The position numbers and the translations under genes are program-made. The notes beneath the pieces are model-generated. The model saw only the letters and a list, made by a program, of their open reading frames with translations. It searched no databases and had not been told where the DNA came from. From an uncultured Methanobrevibacter sp. (lineage in GTDB: Archaea; Methanobacteriota; Methanobacteria; Methanobacteriales; Methanobacteriaceae), in NCBI GenBank assembly GCA_946541845.1, contig CAMNJW010000003.1, positions 1 to 54,024 on the forward strand: a stretch of 54,024 nucleotides of DNA, read 5' to 3'. The number at the start of each line of letters is the position of its first letter. The first letter of the stretch is position 1. Below are positions 37,878 to 47,319 of the stretch, piece by piece.

Positions 37878-38678
37878 TTAAGATTCTAATTTTTCAATTA
37901 GTCTTAATACATCGGTTTGTGTTATAATTCCAACAATTTTACCGTCTTCAACGACAGGCAAACCGTTGAATCCTGTATCCATCATGATTTTAGCAACTTC
38001 GGATATTGCCATATCCTTTGAGACATAAGACGGATTAGAAGACATGATATCTTCAACCAAAAGCTCTTTGATTTGAGATTTTTGATACTTTTCAGGAACT
38101 TTTTTTCTAAAGTCAATGAATGCTCTCATTAAATCTTTTGAAGTAATCATTCCTACAACTTTTTCGTCTTCTACAACAGGTAATCTTCCAACATGAGATT
38201 CAATCATTTGTCTTCTTGCGTGAATGATTCTTTCAGCTGGAGAAACTACAACCAAATCTTTTGACATTATTTCTTTTACAGTAATCTTATCAAATGCAAT
38301 GCCGACAGCAAGAGTTACAAAATCTGCTTTTGAAACGATACCAATCATCTTATCATCTTTCATGACTGGAACAGATCCAATTCCTTTGTCTAACATTATT
38401 TTTGCAACTTCTTCCAATTGCATTGTTTCAGGTACTGTAATTACATCTTTGACCATTACAGATGAAATATGAAGTCTTGATGCAGGCATACTTTCATATT
38501 TTCCAGATCCAAGCTTATTAGCTATGTCTCTTTCAGAAATAATACCAACCAATTTTTTGTTATTAGTTACAGGTAAACGTGAAACATTATGTTTACGTAA
38601 CAATTTTAATGCATCAGAAAGACTTTGATCTTTGTCTACAGTGATTAAATCTTCAGACATCAAGTTCTTAATTTGCAT
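37878..38678 (-). CDS. Four-CBS-domain protein
   Basis: Cytoplasmic protein of 266 aa made only of four CBS motifs (two Bateman modules), at about residues 1-60, 70-125, 135-190 and 208-265. Each shows a xxLMSxDLITV-type start and a GIISERD/GIVSKAD/GMITSKD/GIITQTD end. Such proteins bind adenosyl nucleotides and regulate partners. AGGAGATGAT precedes the ATG. The next gene is a second four-CBS protein in the same direction, 23 nt away. Confidence 0.88.
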   Translation of the reverse strand: MQIKNLMSEDLITVDKDQSLSDALKLLRKHNVSRLPVTNNKKLVGIISERDIANKLGSGKYESMPASRLHISSVMVKDVITVPETMQLEEVAKIMLDKGIGSVPVMKDDKMIGIVSKADFVTLAVGIAFDKITVKEIMSKDLVVVSPAERIIHARRQMIESHVGRLPVVEDEKVVGMITSKDLMRAFIDFRKKVPEKYQKSQIKELLVEDIMSSNPSYVSKDMAISEVAKIMMDTGFNGLPVVEDGKIVGIITQTDVLRLIEKLES

Positions 38679-38701
38679 ATTATCATCTCCTATAATTGTG
38701 C

Positions 38702-39637
38702 TTATAATCTTTTAACTGCGTTTAAGATGTCTCTTTCAGTGATAATACCAACTACTTCATCATCTTTGACAATTGGCACACCACCAATATTTTTTTCAGC
38801 AAATAATTCACATAACTCGCCAATAGTTAAGGATGGCTCGACTGTGATAGGTTCTTTAGCCATGATTTCTGAAACATTAGTTTTCAAAACATCAGTAGCC
38901 AAATTGGAATTTAAATGGTCAAATAATTCTTTTGCATTTAAGAATCTTATTACATCAGTTGATGTTAAGATACCTAATAATTTTTTAGCTGCTTTAGAAA
39001 TGTCCGCTTCTCCACCAACAATTGGAATTCTCCTTAAACCATTTCTTACCATGATTTTACATGCACTTTCCAATGGTGTACCAGGAGTTGTGGTGAATAC
39101 TTTAGGACTCATGTAATCCTGTACGGTTTCTTTACCAGCCATACCTGCTAAGGATAATGCAATATCCCTTTCAGTTACAATACCTGCAAGTTTTCCATCA
39201 GCATCAATAAGAGGAATAGCACCTAATTGGTTGTCTAACATTGTTTTAATGGTTTCACCAATAGAAGCTTTATGAGATAATGTGATTAAATCACGAGTCA
39301 TAATTTCTTTAACTGGTTCATTGATAGCTGCTAAGAAGTTATCTTCGTATTTTTTCTCAATAATGTTGAATTTTTTTCCTCCACCAAAGAAATCTAATAT
39401 ATCCATTACTGTTACAATACCTAATAATTTACCAGAACCAGGATCTGTGATTGGTAATCTTCTAAATTCATGTTCCATCATTACTTTTGCAGTATCTTTA
39501 ATAGATTTAGTTGGAGGGATTGACACAACATCTTTGGTTGCAATAGCCATTATGTCTCCTTCTCTATCATGAACTTTTGTTTCATGTTCAACTGCACCTG
39601 TATTTGATTTTCTATTAATGGATGTTTTATCTTTCAT
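38702..39637 (-). CDS. Four-CBS-domain protein
   Basis: Protein of 311 aa with four CBS motifs and a charged N-terminal extension of ~30 residues. CBS ends are visible as GIVTVMDIL, GIVTERDIA, GILTSTDVI and GIITERDIL. The start ATG 39637 has GAGGTG six nt upstream; GTG 39643 would overlap that site. It likely binds AMP, ATP or SAM; the partner is unknown. It forms a tandem pair with the 37878-38678 gene, but the two are not close copies. Confidence 0.88.
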   Translation of the reverse strand: MKDKTSINRKSNTGAVEHETKVHDREGDIMAIATKDVVSIPPTKSIKDTAKVMMEHEFRRLPITDPGSGKLLGIVTVMDILDFFGGGKKFNIIEKKYEDNFLAAINEPVKEIMTRDLITLSHKASIGETIKTMLDNQLGAIPLIDADGKLAGIVTERDIALSLAGMAGKETVQDYMSPKVFTTTPGTPLESACKIMVRNGLRRIPIVGGEADISKAAKKLLGILTSTDVIRFLNAKELFDHLNSNLATDVLKTNVSEIMAKEPITVEPSLTIGELCELFAEKNIGGVPIVKDDEVVGIITERDILNAVKRL

Positions 39638-39698
39638 TTTCACACCTCTAATTTACAATTGCTATCGTCAAAATAAAATCAAAATATTAAAAACAAAA

Positions 39699-40397
39699 TC
39701 ACTCAATATCCAAAATCTTATGGATTTGAGGAATGGTGGAAACATCAAAATATTGCCCAACAACTTCGGAAAACTCAAATAATTTAAAATTAATGTCTTT
39801 CCATTCTCCTAACGGACTAGAAGGTTGGATAATTATTTTAAGGTCGCTTTTGTTTGAAATATTTTCTGATAATTTTTCAACTACCTCTTTAAATGACTTT
39901 ATTTTTGTTGATGGCAATATAACTACTTTACAATATACATTTATAGACTTTGATATTAATAAATTTAGTGATTTAATTTCATTTAAAAAAATTTCTTCAT
40001 CAAAATCACCGTCAAAATGCTCCGGTAACTTTATATCCAAAGAAACCAAGTCTAATTCATCAATTAAATCAATATTGTCAGGCAAAGTCCCATTGGTCTC
40101 AAGCATAATATCCAAATCAAAATTTTTTGATACTTCAGAAATGAATTCCGGATATAAGCTAGGTTCTCCGCCGGTGAATGAAATAGCTTTACAATCTGGA
40201 GTTACAATCTTATTAATCTCATCTGTAACCTCCTGAGGAGTCATCAATACTCCTGACTTTTCAGATTTACTATCTCCAGTATCACAATAATTGCAATTCA
40301 GATTGCAACCTGCAAATCTGACAAATATCTGTCTTTGACCAATCAAAAGGCCTTCGCCTTGAAAACTTGAAAAAATTTCAATAATTGGAGCTTTCAT
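39699..40397 (-). CDS. queE: 7-carboxy-7-deazaguanine synthase
   Basis: Radical SAM enzyme (232 aa) that contracts 6-carboxytetrahydropterin to 7-carboxy-7-deazaguanine, in archaea a precursor of archaeosine at tRNA position 15. N-terminus IEIFSSFQGEGLLIGQRQIF and the cluster motif C31-x3-C35-x2-C38. SFTGGEPSLYPEF near residue 73 is also typical. Its ATG shares one base with the queD stop, so translation is coupled. Confidence 0.93.
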   Translation of the reverse strand: MKAPIIEIFSSFQGEGLLIGQRQIFVRFAGCNLNCNYCDTGDSKSEKSGVLMTPQEVTDEINKIVTPDCKAISFTGGEPSLYPEFISEVSKNFDLDIMLETNGTLPDNIDLIDELDLVSLDIKLPEHFDGDFDEEIFLNEIKSLNLLISKSINVYCKVVILPSTKIKSFKEVVEKLSENISNKSDLKIIIQPSSPLGEWKDINFKLFEFSEVVGQYFDVSTIPQIHKILDIE

Positions 40398-40912
40398 TAT
40401 AAATCTTTCCTATACAATGCTCCCTGACCTATTCCCTCATTAACACAGACTGAAACTGAATCTAGATTATCATAGGTTTCAGATAGCTTCTTTGCCAAGG
40501 TTTCAGCGAAAAATTTGGATAACTCTTCAGCGGAAGTATAAGGAAGAGGCAATAACACACAATCAACAGAAGGTATGGTGTATCCTTTTTCCTCAATTTT
40601 GAAATAAATTGATTTTTGTTCTTTTAAATCAAAAATTGAATCCTTATTCTTATCGAATTCCTTAAATTCAATTAAATCGTTGAAAACTGGAATTAATAAC
40701 CTGTGGTCAAGTTCATCACAAATAGCTTTAGTATATTTTTTAACATCTTTGAAATCTACAACAAACTCGAATTCCCCTGCCCTTTCACCTTCAATTTCCA
40801 CGTCAACAAAGTAGGAATGTCCGTGGATAAATCCGCAGGATTCATGTCCCGGAATTACATGAGCAGAAGAAAATCTTAAATTTGATTGAATACCATTAAC
40901 TAAAATTTTCAT
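40397..40912 (-). CDS. queD: 6-carboxytetrahydropterin synthase (QueD/PTPS family)
   Basis: Zinc enzyme (171 aa) of the 6-pyruvoyltetrahydropterin synthase family, first step of the deazaguanine branch. The zinc histidines are His18, His30 and His32 ([19 protein letters not shown]), with Cys26 as catalytic residue. It overlaps queE by 1 nt and the upstream DUF366 gene by 4 nt, making one coupled operon for archaeosine precursor synthesis. Confidence 0.9.
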   Translation of the reverse strand: MKILVNGIQSNLRFSSAHVIPGHESCGFIHGHSYFVDVEIEGERAGEFEFVVDFKDVKKYTKAICDELDHRLLIPVFNDLIEFKEFDKNKDSIFDLKEQKSIYFKIEEKGYTIPSVDCVLLPLPYTSAEELSKFFAETLAKKLSETYDNLDSVSVCVNEGIGQGALYRKDL

Positions 40913-41502
40913 CCTAACACCTTGGTTTTACTTATATCATTTTCTATTGTTTCTAATTCGTTGATGAATCTATTAACAGTTTTATTGATTAAATCCAATA
41001 AATTATCTTCATTAAATACTTGGCTTCCATTAACCTTAATATCATAAAGGCCAATTGTTTCCACATCATCTGGAGTTCCCTTATCTTCCAAATTAAGCGC
41101 AAAGTGTATTTTTGCGGAACTTAGGGAAACACTGGCAATTGAAATTGACAGTTTCCTGTCTTCTACAAAAATATCATCACCTTCCCTTTTAGTCGGAATT
41201 CCATATTCAGTCAGGATTTCTCTGAATATCATCACTAAAAGTCTTTGGCGAAGATAAGCAATCCTCATGTTTGTAGGCTGTTGATCGAAGAACTCGCAAA
41301 TGAAGTTAACCATATAATTTGATTTTATCTCCAAACCGACATCGGCAAAGTCCTTCAGATTATCCGGAGTAATATTAACCGGACCAATCCAAGTTATGAT
41401 GGATGAACCGTAAATTCCAAACTCCTGAAAGGCCCAGGACGGATTTATTTGACTTCCATCATATTCAAATATTTCATCAACGTGTTTATGAGTAATAGTC
41501 AT
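40909..41502 (-). CDS. DUF366-like archaeal protein
   Basis: Soluble protein of 197 aa that I recognise as probably DUF366, a mostly archaeal family without known function. Seen are [20 protein letters not shown] near residue 14 and [22 protein letters not shown] near residue 117. It is the first gene of the operon with queD and queE, overlapping queD by 4 nt. A role in archaeosine or pterin chemistry is an inference from that coupling. Confidence 0.7.
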   Translation of the reverse strand: MTITHKHVDEIFEYDGSQINPSWAFQEFGIYGSSIITWIGPVNITPDNLKDFADVGLEIKSNYMVNFICEFFDQQPTNMRIAYLRQRLLVMIFREILTEYGIPTKREGDDIFVEDRKLSISIASVSLSSAKIHFALNLEDKGTPDDVETIGLYDIKVNGSQVFNEDNLLDLINKTVNRFINELETIENDISKTKVLG

Positions 41503-41598
41503 AAAATATTATTAGATTATATTTTTATTTAAATATTAAGATTAAATCAAAAGTTAATTTAATATGTAATATAATATAACAAATAAGGAGTCAATAAT

Positions 41599-42672
41599 AT
41601 GGAACAAGTAAGAACAAGAGATTTTATTTACACTACCGATGATTTATATTTCGCATCAACCAATTATATCCACCCAGAAAACAGGGTAATTTCATTTTTA
41701 AGATATGTACCTGATCCTGAAGGTGACCGTGAAAAGGACGGCAAAAGATACAGAAAAGTAGGTTCCGAAGAAGCTTATAGTTACCTAAGAGAAAATCATC
41801 CTGATTATTTGTATTTTTCCGAAGTAACCAATGTGGAAATGATGGGAGTGCCAATAGATAAAGTTGAAAGAGTCATCAAACCTGAAAATAGGCTTTTAGG
41901 TCTCAAAAAGACTTTTGAATCTGGCGGAGAAGTTAAAAACCCTGAACTCATTGCCAAGCTAATGGACGTTGCAGACTTCTTCCATTTCATGGCAGACATA
42001 CCATACGACCATTTGGGAATCTCAGGATCCATCCTACCAGGCCTTCAAAAAAGTGATGTAAGTGATTTGGACTTTGTAGTGTACGGTCTTGACAATCACA
42101 GAAGAGCAATAGCAGCGTTTAAAGAGCACAGAGGAAAAGAAGTCTACATTGAAGAAGTTGACAAGCACATTACAGTCGAAGGAATCACCAATGACTATTG
42201 GGATTTCGTATACGATAAAAGAATGTTTGATGAAAGCCTGACCAAAGAGGAATTCAGATGGTATGAAAACAGAAAAGCGAATAGAGGGACAATAAACGGA
42301 ACATTATTTGATATTCTGGCCACCAAGGATTATGATGAAATTGAAGGTGTCTGGGGAGATACAGTTTATGAACCTCAGGGAATTTCAAAAATCGAATGTG
42401 ATATCGTAAGCGCTCTTGGAGCATTTGACAACCCTTCACAATACACAATTGAAAATGTTAAAGTCCTAGATGGCGTTGATTTCCCATTGACAGAAGTGGT
42501 CTCTTTTACACACACTTATGCGGGAGAAGTTATTGACGGCGAGCATGTAGTTGCAAAGGGCAAAGTTGAAAAAGTCATCATAAACGGCGAGTTTGACCAT
42601 TACAGGATTGTTGTTGGAACTACCCGTGAAGCCATCGATGAATATTTGAAGCTTAAGGAAAGTCCCGCTTAA
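41599..42672 (+). CDS. Predicted nucleotidyltransferase (COG1665-type)
   Basis: Protein of 357 aa with a polymerase-beta-like nucleotidyltransferase signature in the middle: GISGSILPGLQKSDVSDLDF near residue 140, where the GS and the D-x-D pair are the metal and nucleotide site. Flanking parts are archaea-specific. The substrate is unknown. GGAG lies about 11 nt before the ATG. It has its own terminator and no operon partner. Confidence 0.75.
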   Translation: MEQVRTRDFIYTTDDLYFASTNYIHPENRVISFLRYVPDPEGDREKDGKRYRKVGSEEAYSYLRENHPDYLYFSEVTNVEMMGVPIDKVERVIKPENRLLGLKKTFESGGEVKNPELIAKLMDVADFFHFMADIPYDHLGISGSILPGLQKSDVSDLDFVVYGLDNHRRAIAAFKEHRGKEVYIEEVDKHITVEGITNDYWDFVYDKRMFDESLTKEEFRWYENRKANRGTINGTLFDILATKDYDEIEGVWGDTVYEPQGISKIECDIVSALGAFDNPSQYTIENVKVLDGVDFPLTEVVSFTHTYAGEVIDGEHVVAKGKVEKVIINGEFDHYRIVVGTTREAIDEYLKLKESPA

Positions 42673-42691
42673 ATATTATTAGGAACTTTAA

Positions 42692-42726
42692 AATGAGAGA
42701 ATCACTCTCATTAACTTATTTTTTTT
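42692..42726 (+). terminator. Terminator after the nucleotidyltransferase gene
   Basis: AATGAGAG (42692-42699) pairs with CTCTCATT (42705-42712) over a five-base loop, followed by a T8 run. Confidence 0.7.
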
Positions 42727-42927
42727 AAACAAACACATTATAAAATCTATAATAATTATTATTTTTTTACTATTTTTAAAAACGAATATTATTCATTTAA
42801 AAAAACAGCACATATGAAGTTCATTCAGTCATTTTTATAAAAAAATAACACGAGTTAAGCAAAATTAACACAATAATATATAAACTTTAAACACCTAAAA
42901 TAATAATATTCAATTAAATGTGATAAA

Positions 42928-44406
42928 ATGACAGAGACAAACAAATCAGAATGGAATAGTAATTTTGCATTTATGATGGCAATGATTGGTTCTGCTGTCG
43001 GTCTTGGAAATATTTGGCGTTTCCCAAATGTTTTATATTCAAACGGTGGAGGATCTTTCATGATTCCTTATATCGTTTCCTTATTCTTACTAGGTATTTC
43101 ATTTGTTTTAGTAGAATACGCAGTGGGATTCAAGTTTAAAAAATCATTGGCAAGAATATTATTCTCAGTGAGTAAAAAATTAGAGCCTGTGGCATGGTTC
43201 ATATTATTAATTGTATTCCTAATTACAACATATTATGTCTGTGTTGTTGGATGGGACTTGATTTACATATTTTTAAGTTTGACAAAAGCATGGGGAGCAA
43301 ATCCCGATTTATACTTTGCAAACAACGTTTTGCAAGCTACAGATTCAATATCCGGAATATTTACCATCGTTCCAACAGTACTCGCATCAGTATTTGTAAT
43401 TTGGTTTTTAGCATGGTTTATCATTAAAAGAGATTTAAACGACGGAATCGGTAATGTAAGTAAAGTTTTACTCCCATTGCTTTGTGCAATTGTTGTAATA
43501 ATTGTAGCATTCTCCTTAACTTTACCAGGTGCATCAATCGGATACACACAGATTTTCACACCTGATTGGTCTGCATTGACTAATTTAGATGTGTGGTTGG
43601 CGGCATTTGGACAAATCGTATTTTCATTAAGTTTAGGAATGGCAATTGCAATGACATATGCCAGTTATCTTCCTGAAGGTTCAAAACTAGTGGACAATGC
43701 AGTCATTGTTGCATTTTCAAATTCTGGATTTGAAGTGTTTAATTCAATCGGAATCTTTTCCATTTTAGGATTCATGACCTTGAGTTCCGGAATTCCATTT
43801 AATGAGCTTGTTACTGAAGGAACAGGACTTGCATTTGTAGTGTTCCCACAAGTGTTCAATACCATGGGAAGCATTGCATACATTATTGGACCATTGTTCT
43901 TTATATGTATCCTATTTGCGGGAATTACCTCAGTTATCGCACTTCTTGAAGGAGTATGTTATTCAATTTCAGAGAAATTCCTCATTGAACGTAAAAAGAC
44001 TGCAACTGTCGTATGTATTGTTGGATTTTTAATTTCAACAATCTTTGCAACAGGAGCAGGAAGTACAATCCTCGGAGTATTCGATGCATATTTAAACAAT
44101 TTCGCATTACTGTTCGCTATACTTCTCGAATGTTTAATCTTCGGTTGGATTTACAAATTTGACGACTTGATTGAAACCTTGAACAACAATTCATCAATCA
44201 AAGTTGGAAAAACCTGGAAGGCAGTTATCAAATATATCTTACCTATTTGTATCTTCGGTCTTTGGGCTCAAGGAGTTTACTCAACAATAAGTACTGCTGA
44301 TGGATTAAGTCTTACCATCATGGCAATACTGACAATCCTATTAATTGTAGTTCCATTTATCTTTGCAAAATTGCCTGCAATTAACAAAGATTACTACAAC
44401 GTATGA
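42928..44406 (+). CDS. Sodium-dependent transporter, NSS/SNF family
   Basis: Membrane symporter of 492 aa with about 11-12 helices, of the neurotransmitter:sodium symporter family. The first helix carries the signature MIGSAVGLGNIWRFPN (residues ~18-33), where sodium and substrate bind, followed by GGGSFMIPYI. Prokaryotic members mostly import amino acids. GTGAT lies 4 nt before the ATG, and a TATA-like AATATATAAACTTTA is at about 42874-42888. It is monocistronic, with terminators on both sides. Confidence 0.93.
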   Translation: MTETNKSEWNSNFAFMMAMIGSAVGLGNIWRFPNVLYSNGGGSFMIPYIVSLFLLGISFVLVEYAVGFKFKKSLARILFSVSKKLEPVAWFILLIVFLITTYYVCVVGWDLIYIFLSLTKAWGANPDLYFANNVLQATDSISGIFTIVPTVLASVFVIWFLAWFIIKRDLNDGIGNVSKVLLPLLCAIVVIIVAFSLTLPGASIGYTQIFTPDWSALTNLDVWLAAFGQIVFSLSLGMAIAMTYASYLPEGSKLVDNAVIVAFSNSGFEVFNSIGIFSILGFMTLSSGIPFNELVTEGTGLAFVVFPQVFNTMGSIAYIIGPLFFICILFAGITSVIALLEGVCYSISEKFLIERKKTATVVCIVGFLISTIFATGAGSTILGVFDAYLNNFALLFAILLECLIFGWIYKFDDLIETLNNNSSIKVGKTWKAVIKYILPICIFGLWAQGVYSTISTADGLSLTIMAILTILLIVVPFIFAKLPAINKDYYNV

Positions 44407-44417
44407 AATTTCTATAA

Positions 44418-44450
44418 AATAGCTAAATTTTTAGCTATTAACTTTTTTTA
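44418..44450 (+). terminator. Terminator after the NSS transporter gene
   Basis: AATAGCTAAA (44418-44427) and TTTAGCTATT (44430-44439) form a stem whose centre must open as a loop. The T7 run at 44443-44449 follows. Confidence 0.65.
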
Positions 44451-44542
44451 TTTTATTTTAAAGAATTTAGGGCATTTATAACTTCTTATTTTTTATATCA
44501 GTAACTACTAACTAATATTACAAAATTTAAGAGGTTCATTAT

Positions 44543-45337
44543 ATGATAAATATTTCTTCTATTAAAACACATATGTATTGTCCGATGAAGCTGTACATAC
44601 AAAATCATGTAGATTTAGATGAAAATAAAAATTATCAACTTGCAATAGAGATTAAAAAGCTTAAAATTGATATTCTAGATTTAATTCAGAAAAATATGCG
44701 CAAAATCAAAAAAGAGATGGATTTAATCGAAATTGAAAGTATCCTATCTGAAAATATAGATTCCTATATTGAAAGCAGCACCAATGCAATCAAATCAATG
44801 GATTTGAATATAGAACAAAAACAGATCAATGAACTAATGGACAATTCATATTTCAACATTAAAACCACCGCATTAAAAGTAAAGCGAACCATGACCATAC
44901 TTGATAAAAATGCTTTTGAGATAACAGACATGTTCTTTCCCAATTGCATGTATTCCTATCTATTAAAAGACCCTCAGCTTGAACTAATAGGAATGTGCGA
45001 CAAAATTGAAATAATTGACGGCAAGTATTATCCAGTCAGCATCAAAAGCTCAAATCCCCCAGTCAAGGGAGTCTGGGATCAGGATGCAATAGAATTGGTG
45101 GCTCATGCGATTCTTCTGGAAGAGGAATTCGACACTGAAGTCTTTGTAGGGTTTGTTGACTATGAAAAAATTGGAGATCGCCGTCCGGTAGTGATGGACG
45201 TTAATCTAAGAAAAGGATTGTTTGAAGTAATTCGTGAAGTTAAGGAAATAACCGAAAACAAAAAACTTCCAAATGTTAAAAAATATTCTAAAAAATGCAG
45301 CAAATGTGAATATGAAAAAATTTGCTTAAAAAATTAA
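44543..45337 (+). CDS. Solo Cas4-like PD-(D/E)XK nuclease with Fe-S cluster
   Basis: Protein of 264 aa with the layout of Cas4/RecB-like exonucleases. An N-terminal cysteine (C13, in HMYCPMKLYIQN) and a C-terminal triad in CSKCEYEKIC would hold a [4Fe-4S] cluster. ELIGMCDKIEII (the D of motif II) and PVSIKSS (E/D-x-K-like motif III, here SIKSS) mark the nuclease core near residues 146-170. No cas genes or CRISPR repeats are nearby, so it is a stand-alone DNA-processing nuclease, if active. AGAGG precedes the ATG. Confidence 0.75.
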   Translation: MINISSIKTHMYCPMKLYIQNHVDLDENKNYQLAIEIKKLKIDILDLIQKNMRKIKKEMDLIEIESILSENIDSYIESSTNAIKSMDLNIEQKQINELMDNSYFNIKTTALKVKRTMTILDKNAFEITDMFFPNCMYSYLLKDPQLELIGMCDKIEIIDGKYYPVSIKSSNPPVKGVWDQDAIELVAHAILLEEEFDTEVFVGFVDYEKIGDRRPVVMDVNLRKGLFEVIREVKEITENKKLPNVKKYSKKCSKCEYEKICLKN

Positions 45338-45340
45338 TTA

Positions 45341-45368
45341 AAAAAAGGGAGTTAAATTAATAACTCCC
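45341..45368 (-). terminator. Terminator of the ehb operon
   Basis: On the minus strand GGGAGTTA (45368-45361) and TAACTCCC (45354-45347) form an 8-bp stem with a six-base loop, followed by a T run (45346-45341). It stands 21 nt after the ehbQ stop and is the best-formed terminator of the window. Confidence 0.75.
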
Positions 45369-45389
45369 CTATATGTCCATAAACATGAA

Positions 45390-46049
45390 TTAAAATTTGA
45401 TATTGTCGCCTAATCTTTCAATATTAAACACCGCAGTGTCGGCTATTGCCATCACTGCCAAAACACCCGCTTGGATAGGGTCAGTGATTATTAAATCAGC
45501 GTATTCAGTTACGCTTCCAGGCATATTAAGACAGATTACAACCAAGTTGCTTTCCTCTTTTACCTTTTTAACAGCCTGAGTGATTTCTCCACCCATGAGA
45601 GAGCCTGCAAGAACCAATGCTCTAACACGAGGCAATCTTGAAATAGCTTCAATCGCTTCTGCAAGGGGCTTTTCACCAACCAATGGAATAGTGTCGACAC
45701 TGATACGTTCTCCACGTATGTTATGCCTATCAGCCTCTGTAATTGCCCCAGTGGCCACTTGGGAAACTTGTGCTCCGCCACCGACAATGATTATACGTTT
45801 TCCCCAAATATCAAATTGGGAGCCGTGCAATTCAACGGACTTAACTTCAGAGATATTGTTTAAATCTTTCACCAAATCATTAATATCTTCAACATGTTCC
45901 AATTCCAAATTTACAGAACCCATGTTATTGTTCTCAACAAAAAGGTGAACATAACTAATATTAGCACCATGACTGGTGATAACATCAGTGATATCATCCA
46001 ATACTCCTTTTTTTTCATATGTTTTAATAGTTAATGTATAATCACTCAT
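45390..46049 (-). CDS. ehbQ: Energy-converting hydrogenase B subunit Q (ACT domain + DUF5612)
   Basis: Soluble protein of 219 aa. Residues 1-75 form an ACT-type ligand-binding domain ([20 protein letters not shown]). The rest is a DUF5612-type domain with a Rossmann-like [18 protein letters not shown] and [18 protein letters not shown]. It closes the ehb operon and overlaps ehbP by 8 nt. It is no obvious hydrogenase part; a regulatory role with an amino acid or other small ligand is inferred from the ACT domain. Confidence 0.78.
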   Translation of the reverse strand: MSDYTLTIKTYEKKGVLDDITDVITSHGANISYVHLFVENNNMGSVNLELEHVEDINDLVKDLNNISEVKSVELHGSQFDIWGKRIIIVGGGAQVSQVATGAITEADRHNIRGERISVDTIPLVGEKPLAEAIEAISRLPRVRALVLAGSLMGGEITQAVKKVKEESNLVVICLNMPGSVTEYADLIITDPIQAGVLAVMAIADTAVFNIERLGDNIKF

Positions 46050-46305
46050 TTTTTGGCCTAATCTTATCTAATTCTGCATGTGCCCTTTTCCACATGCTTA
46101 AATAATTATCATCTTTAGTTACCGGAATAACATCAAGACCCAAATCCCTATGTTCTTGAATCCATTCCTCATGAAATACAGGTATTTCGATTTTAATTGG
46201 TTCAGAGGTTTTATTTACAATGATAAGATCCCTATAAGGAAAATCCCATTCAACAATATATCCTCCAAGACTTACCATATGATATGGTCTCATAACAAAT
46301 TTCAT
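46042..46305 (-). CDS. ehbP: Energy-converting hydrogenase B subunit P
   Basis: Small soluble protein (87 aa) of the Ehb complex, starting [20 protein letters not shown]. It has no cysteines and no membrane helix. AGGAGGAATT precedes the ATG. The assignment rests on its fixed place between ehbO and ehbQ; its function is unknown. Confidence 0.78.
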   Translation of the reverse strand: MKFVMRPYHMVSLGGYIVEWDFPYRDLIIVNKTSEPIKIEIPVFHEEWIQEHRDLGLDVIPVTKDDNYLSMWKRAHAELDKIRPKNE

Positions 46306-46317
46306 AAATAATTCCTC

Positions 46318-47316
46318 CTATAATAACCCAACTACGATAGACAATATTCCAAGCAATGTTGCACCTAATATTGTAGGCAATAATTGCCTATTGGTGAACA
46401 CTGGACTGAATGCTGAGAAGATCCCCATCATGAATACGAATATTAATGCAACAATGATATTTACTAAAATTCCCCATGAAAATATGTTTGGCGGAATTCC
46501 CAGGAACAATACTGAAAATACTGCACCAAGCACAAACATGAAAAATCCTCTGGTAATGAATACAACTGCCCTATATTTAGCAGCATATTCCATATATGGT
46601 CCTTCAATTACATCAGATTTGGCTTTGATAATTGAAAATGGATATTCGTTCAAGATAATCATGTATCCAATGAAAAATACAATAGCTGCAATTGCACCTG
46701 ATACTGTGAACAGAAACGGTCCGTTTGCTTGTTGGAATGCCACAATATCCTGTAAAAATATACTTCTAACGGCAGTTACAGGTGCAAATAAAGCCAAATA
46801 CAATGGGAATGATCCATAAGTAATCATTCTTAAAGACCTTCTTGCACTGATATCTTCGATGAATGATAAAGGAGCCTTTAAATGAGCTGCACCTTTTACA
46901 CGATCAGGGAAAGGCATCCTAACAGACATTACAGATTTGGATAATGCTCCCATCAACACATAGCAAATCTCTTCAACTTTTAAAAATCCAACTATGGCAA
47001 CTAAGCTTGCAAGAGCTGGAATTTTATAAGCCTGTGGAGTCAATGCAATGAGAACGCATAAAACCACAATGAAACATAAAATCGGCAATATCTTATATAA
47101 CTTTGGAACAGGAGATGAAATCTCAACATTTTCCTTAAACATGAATTTGATTGGAGCCATTATTCCAGGAGCAATAACTGCAGGCCCAATTCTTTGCTGA
47201 ATTCTTGCATGAACGTATTTTCTTTCTATTCCCGGAAGGAATGTTGAAATAACAAAACAAACCAGTACTGTAAGAATTACTGCAACAACTGAATTTAATA
47301 ATGTATTTGAAAACAT
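46318..47316 (-). CDS. ehbO: Energy-converting hydrogenase B subunit O (NuoH/EchB-like)
   Basis: Membrane subunit of 332 aa with about eight helices, equivalent to NuoH of complex I and EchB. It links the hydrogenase module to the ion-pumping part. ERKYVHARIQQRIGPAVIAP near residue 31 is the conserved NuoH loop. DVIEGPYMEYAAKYRA near 239 is the second. It follows ehbN by 3 nt. Confidence 0.93.
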   Translation of the reverse strand: MFSNTLLNSVVAVILTVLVCFVISTFLPGIERKYVHARIQQRIGPAVIAPGIMAPIKFMFKENVEISSPVPKLYKILPILCFIVVLCVLIALTPQAYKIPALASLVAIVGFLKVEEICYVLMGALSKSVMSVRMPFPDRVKGAAHLKAPLSFIEDISARRSLRMITYGSFPLYLALFAPVTAVRSIFLQDIVAFQQANGPFLFTVSGAIAAIVFFIGYMIILNEYPFSIIKAKSDVIEGPYMEYAAKYRAVVFITRGFFMFVLGAVFSVLFLGIPPNIFSWGILVNIIVALIFVFMMGIFSAFSPVFTNRQLLPTILGATLLGILSIVVGLL

Positions 47317-47319
47317 GGT

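Noticed and set aside
42727-42927. Small RNA before the NSS transporter
   Set aside because: Apart from the terminator at 42692-42726 and a TATA-like box near 42874, no convincing structure is visible.
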